From Streptomyces nigrescens (GTDB taxonomy: Bacteria > Actinomycetota > Actinomycetes > Streptomycetales > Streptomycetaceae): 64,000 nt of DNA. The stretch spans positions 4,030,001 to 4,094,000 of the forward strand of contig AP026073.1 in the NCBI GenBank assembly GCA_024349765.1, in the 5' to 3' direction. Position 1 is the stretch's first letter, and the number at the start of each line of letters is the position of its first letter. This document shows positions 61,612 through 64,000 of the stretch, one piece after another. The notes under the pieces were generated by a model that ran no database searches, was not told the DNA's origin, and saw nothing but the letters and a program-made list of their open reading frames with translations. The position numbers were made by a program, and so were the translations under genes.

Positions 61612-64000
61612 CGTGTCCGTCCTTCGTTGATCTCGACGAGGAATTCGGTCACCCGGGGCCCGCTGCCGTCGTGATCCGGCATCTCGCCGGGGCCGGGCAG
61701 GGCCTCCTGGAGGAACACCACCTGGCCCGCACCGGCGGCGAGCAGCCGCTCGAAGACCCCGACGAGCAACAGGTTGGCGAAGTCCACGTACAACGGCTTG
61801 CGCGACTTCATCCGCCACACCTCCCCACTGACCACCGACTGCGGGTCCAGTGCGCGGACAAAGCACCGCTGCGGCATCCCGTGCTCCGCCAGCCACCCGA
61901 CCAGCCGTAAGAGGAGAGAACGGTCGCTCTCGCCCTTCTCCCGCCTCGGCACGGCGCCCGGCGGCAGCACCCACTGCCGGCGGCTGACCGTCGTACGGCC
62001 CACGACCACCCGCGGTTCCGCCAGGACCTCCCGCACCTCGGAGAGCGACGGGTCGCCGAACATCCGCCGCCCCGGGATCAGCAGGTTGGATGTCGCACCG
62101 AAGGTCTGCATCTGCAGGCGCAGCGCGGGCGGCAACCACAGCTCCGCGATCAGGTTGGGGTGGACGGGCCGTACCTCACCGGCGCGCCCCCGCGTGTGCA
62201 GGGCGAGCAGGCCGGGGCCGGGGTCGTGCCGAACGAGCAGGTCACCCAGGCGGATACGGTGCCCGGGGGGCCGCACGCTCAACCCTCCGGGGTACTCGAT
62301 CTCCGTGGCGACGGCGGACACCCGCAGCCCGACGTTGCTGCCGAAGTGACGGCAGGTGTCGGCATGGATGAGGCCCGGGGGCGAGGGAGCGGTGTCCACG
62401 GCCGTGTCCCGTACCGCGTCGAGCCCCGCCTGGGTGAGGAGTCGCCGGATGCGGTCCCGACCCCGGCCGTGCCCGGAGTTGACGGCGTTGACCACGAATT
62501 CGGGCGCGGAGCCGGTGCCGAGCGGCTGGCCGTAATAGGTCACCGAGTCCGGCGCCCGCATCCATGCGGGCCTGCGCTCCACCACCGAGAGCAGCCGCTC
62601 GGGGGCGACCCGGACGACGCCCTGCGCATCGGCCGGAACCGCGCGGACCACCTCACACAGTTCGTCCCGCAGCGCGGCAAGTTCGCCCAGCCGGGGCAGC
62701 CGGTGCTGGTGCATCGCCCGGTAACCATGGACCGCGACTGAGAGCAGTGAGGGCAACGCGGGCTCCTCGCGCAGCCACGTCTGGACCAGTCGGTGAAAGG
62801 TGAGGAATGGCACCGCCTCGCCGGGGCCGACGCGCTCGGCGAACAGATCGGCGATCGCGACCCGTCCGGGCAGGCCGGGGTCGAGTACGGCGTAACACTG
62901 CCGCACGGCATCCAGGTCGCGCAGGACCGGCCCCCAAGCGCGGCGATCCGGTCCGGGGAAGGGCGCTCCCACCAGGGCGTTTTCGATGACGCTGTTCTTG
63001 GCGGGCAGACTGATCCGGTCCGGACCGGCCAAGTCCCTGATCCGCCGCAGTGCCTGCTCGACGGCGCCGGTGGCGCGCACCCGCTGCGCCGGATCGGCCA
63101 GGTGGGGATAGGCGACCAGGGTGTCCGCGATGACGGCGAGTTCCCGCTCGACCCCGACGAGCTCAGTACTTGTCGCCCCGGCGAGCCAGGAGCGCACCTC
63201 GGCGACATGGTCGAGGGTCTGGTCGGCGAAGGGCCACTCGGCCTCCAGCAGTCCCAGCTCCTCCAGGCGCGCCAGGTACGCCGTGGCCGTGGCTTGGTCG
63301 CTCCCGGTGCGCTCCGCGAGGAGGCGAGCCGCCTCCTCGCGTGTGGGGCGGCCCTCGCGCACCACCTCCACGCACTCCCGCACCGCAGCCGCCACGGGCA
63401 GGGTGCGCAGCGGTTCCTCGGCTCCCGTCCCCAGGAACTCCCAGCGGCCGTCGGTGAGTACGGCACTCGGGTTGAGGCGCAGCCGCGCGCGCCCGGAGAG
63501 CTCGGGGCGGCTGCCGAGGGCGCGGACGACCTGTTGGACGACCCACACGTTCAGCTCGGCGACCGTGTGCACCCCAGGACAGGTGGACGCCCGGTCTCCT
63601 TGAACGCCGCTCCACGTTCCCAGGCCGCTGGCGGTGAAGGTGCTGAATGGGCTGGTCTTCATGCTGACCCGCGCAAGGTACTTGGCGAGCCGCAGCGCCA
63701 ACGAGCGTTCCGGCGCCCGCTCGTCAGGGAGCGCGAGCCACTTGCGTACCTCGGCGAGGAGCACCGGACTGCTCAGGACGAGGCCGTGCTGGAGGACGGG
63801 GTCGGAGGCTGCTTTGCGCAACAGCACGAGTTGGCTGCATATGTGGTGAGTGATCAGGTCGTCCAGCCGGGTCACCGCCTCCTGATGGCTGGCCCGCAGC
63901 TGTGCCCAGGCGTCCACCAGTTCGACGAGCGCCCGGGGGAGCAGCGTCCGAAGGGCGTCGTTCCAGTGACGCTCGGTGAGTGGACGGCGATTGTGAATGG
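61608..64000 (-). CDS. LanB-like dehydratase, glutamylation domain (5' end outside window)
   Basis: More than 790 residues of a LanB N-terminal (tRNA-dependent glutamyl transfer) protein are visible. Features are RLAKYLARVSMKTSPFSTFT near the start, NSVIENALVGAPFPGPD, VTYYGQPLG, HFGSNVGLRVSAVATEIEYP, a central LLVRHDPGPGLLALH and a C-terminal SRKPLYVDFANLLLVG. The reading frame stays open to the window edge. The elimination domain is not fused but encoded by the next genes, as in thiopeptide and some lanthipeptide-like clusters. A TTA codon lies at 61908-61910. The precursor and any cyclodehydratase would be beyond 64000. Confidence 0.9.
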   Translation of the reverse strand, partial: IHNRRPLTERHWNDALRTLLPRALVELVDAWAQLRASHQEAVTRLDDLITHHICSQLVLLRKAASDPVLQHGLVLSSPVLLAEVRKWLALPDERAPERSLALRLAKYLARVSMKTSPFSTFTASGLGTWSGVQGDRASTCPGVHTVAELNVWVVQQVVRALGSRPELSGRARLRLNPSAVLTDGRWEFLGTGAEEPLRTLPVAAAVRECVEVVREGRPTREEAARLLAERTGSDQATATAYLARLEELGLLEAEWPFADQTLDHVAEVRSWLAGATSTELVGVERELAVIADTLVAYPHLADPAQRVRATGAVEQALRRIRDLAGPDRISLPAKNSVIENALVGAPFPGPDRRAWGPVLRDLDAVRQCYAVLDPGLPGRVAIADLFAERVGPGEAVPFLTFHRLVQTWLREEPALPSLLSVAVHGYRAMHQHRLPRLGELAALRDELCEVVRAVPADAQGVVRVAPERLLSVVERRPAWMRAPDSVTYYGQPLGTGSAPEFVVNAVNSGHGRGRDRIRRLLTQAGLDAVRDTAVDTAPSPPGLIHADTCRHFGSNVGLRVSAVATEIEYPGGLSVRPPGHRIRLGDLLVRHDPGPGLLALHTRGRAGEVRPVHPNLIAELWLPPALRLQMQTFGATSNLLIPGRRMFGDPSLSEVREVLAEPRVVVGRTTVSRRQWVLPPGAVPRREKGESDRSLLLRLVGWLAEHGMPQRCFVRALDPQSVVSGEVWRMKSRKPLYVDFANLLLVGVFERLLAAGAGQVVFLQEALPGPGEMPDHDGSGPRVTEFLVEINEGRTR

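Overview
The window reads as Streptomyces (or a very close actinomycete). It has very high GC with GC-rich third codon positions, GTG starts, ATGA stop-start overlaps inside operons, a few TTA (bldA-type) leucine codons, several biosynthetic clusters, and a heavy load of decayed insertion sequences of families common in Streptomyces. The density of transposase remnants and broken genes suggests an accessory, perhaps chromosome-arm, region. Several disruptions are single-base frameshifts, so some may be sequencing errors.

Layout: (1) 1-4.8 kb, a complete lasso-peptide cluster: a 36-residue precursor with a citrulassin-like core, cyclase, RRE protein, protease and ABC exporter. (2) 5-19.5 kb, a mosaic of an S33 peptidase, a response regulator/kinase pair next to the stump of a glycosyltransferase gene, a DODA-type dioxygenase/DoxX/NmrA group whose TetR regulator is truncated, a MazF-like protein, a trypsin-like protease and many IS remnants. 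(3) 19.5-27.5 kb, a minus-strand chain of seven close-packed genes: two IucA/IucC synthetases, a PLP decarboxylase and an MFS exporter (an NRPS-independent siderophore system), followed by a response regulator and a sensor kinase. (4) 28-31 kb, another two-component pair with a COG4705-type membrane protein. (5) 31.6-43.1 kb, 6-phosphogluconate dehydrogenase, a berberine-bridge-type flavoenzyme beside a PhlG-type hydrolase, and a duplicated membrane-protein gene, one copy carrying an amber stop, all among transposase debris. (6) 43.2-45.1 kb, a divergent TetR/MFS efflux pair with a palindromic operator. (7) 45.5-50.7 kb, the most unusual locus: a short ORF made almost wholly of four perfect 14-residue repeats, followed by a nucleotide-sugar epimerase-like protein lacking the catalytic Tyr, a GT4 glycosyltransferase, a methyltransferase and a class V aminotransferase-fold enzyme. 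Three TTA codons lie in its first two enzymes. (8) 51-56 kb, an intact ISL3 transposase and accessory genes. (9) 56.5-64 kb, a LAL (LuxR) regulator facing a split LanB-type set (one glutamylation-domain protein, two SpaB_C-like proteins) that runs off the right edge and looks like part of a thiopeptide or related dehydroamino-acid RiPP cluster. Both the regulator and the dehydratase carry a TTA codon.

Functionally, three peptide-type loci (lasso, repeat ORF, split LanB) and one siderophore operon sit among mobile-element debris. Regions 7 and 9 share probable bldA control. The lasso cluster is the most securely identified system; the repeat ORF locus is the best candidate for something undescribed.
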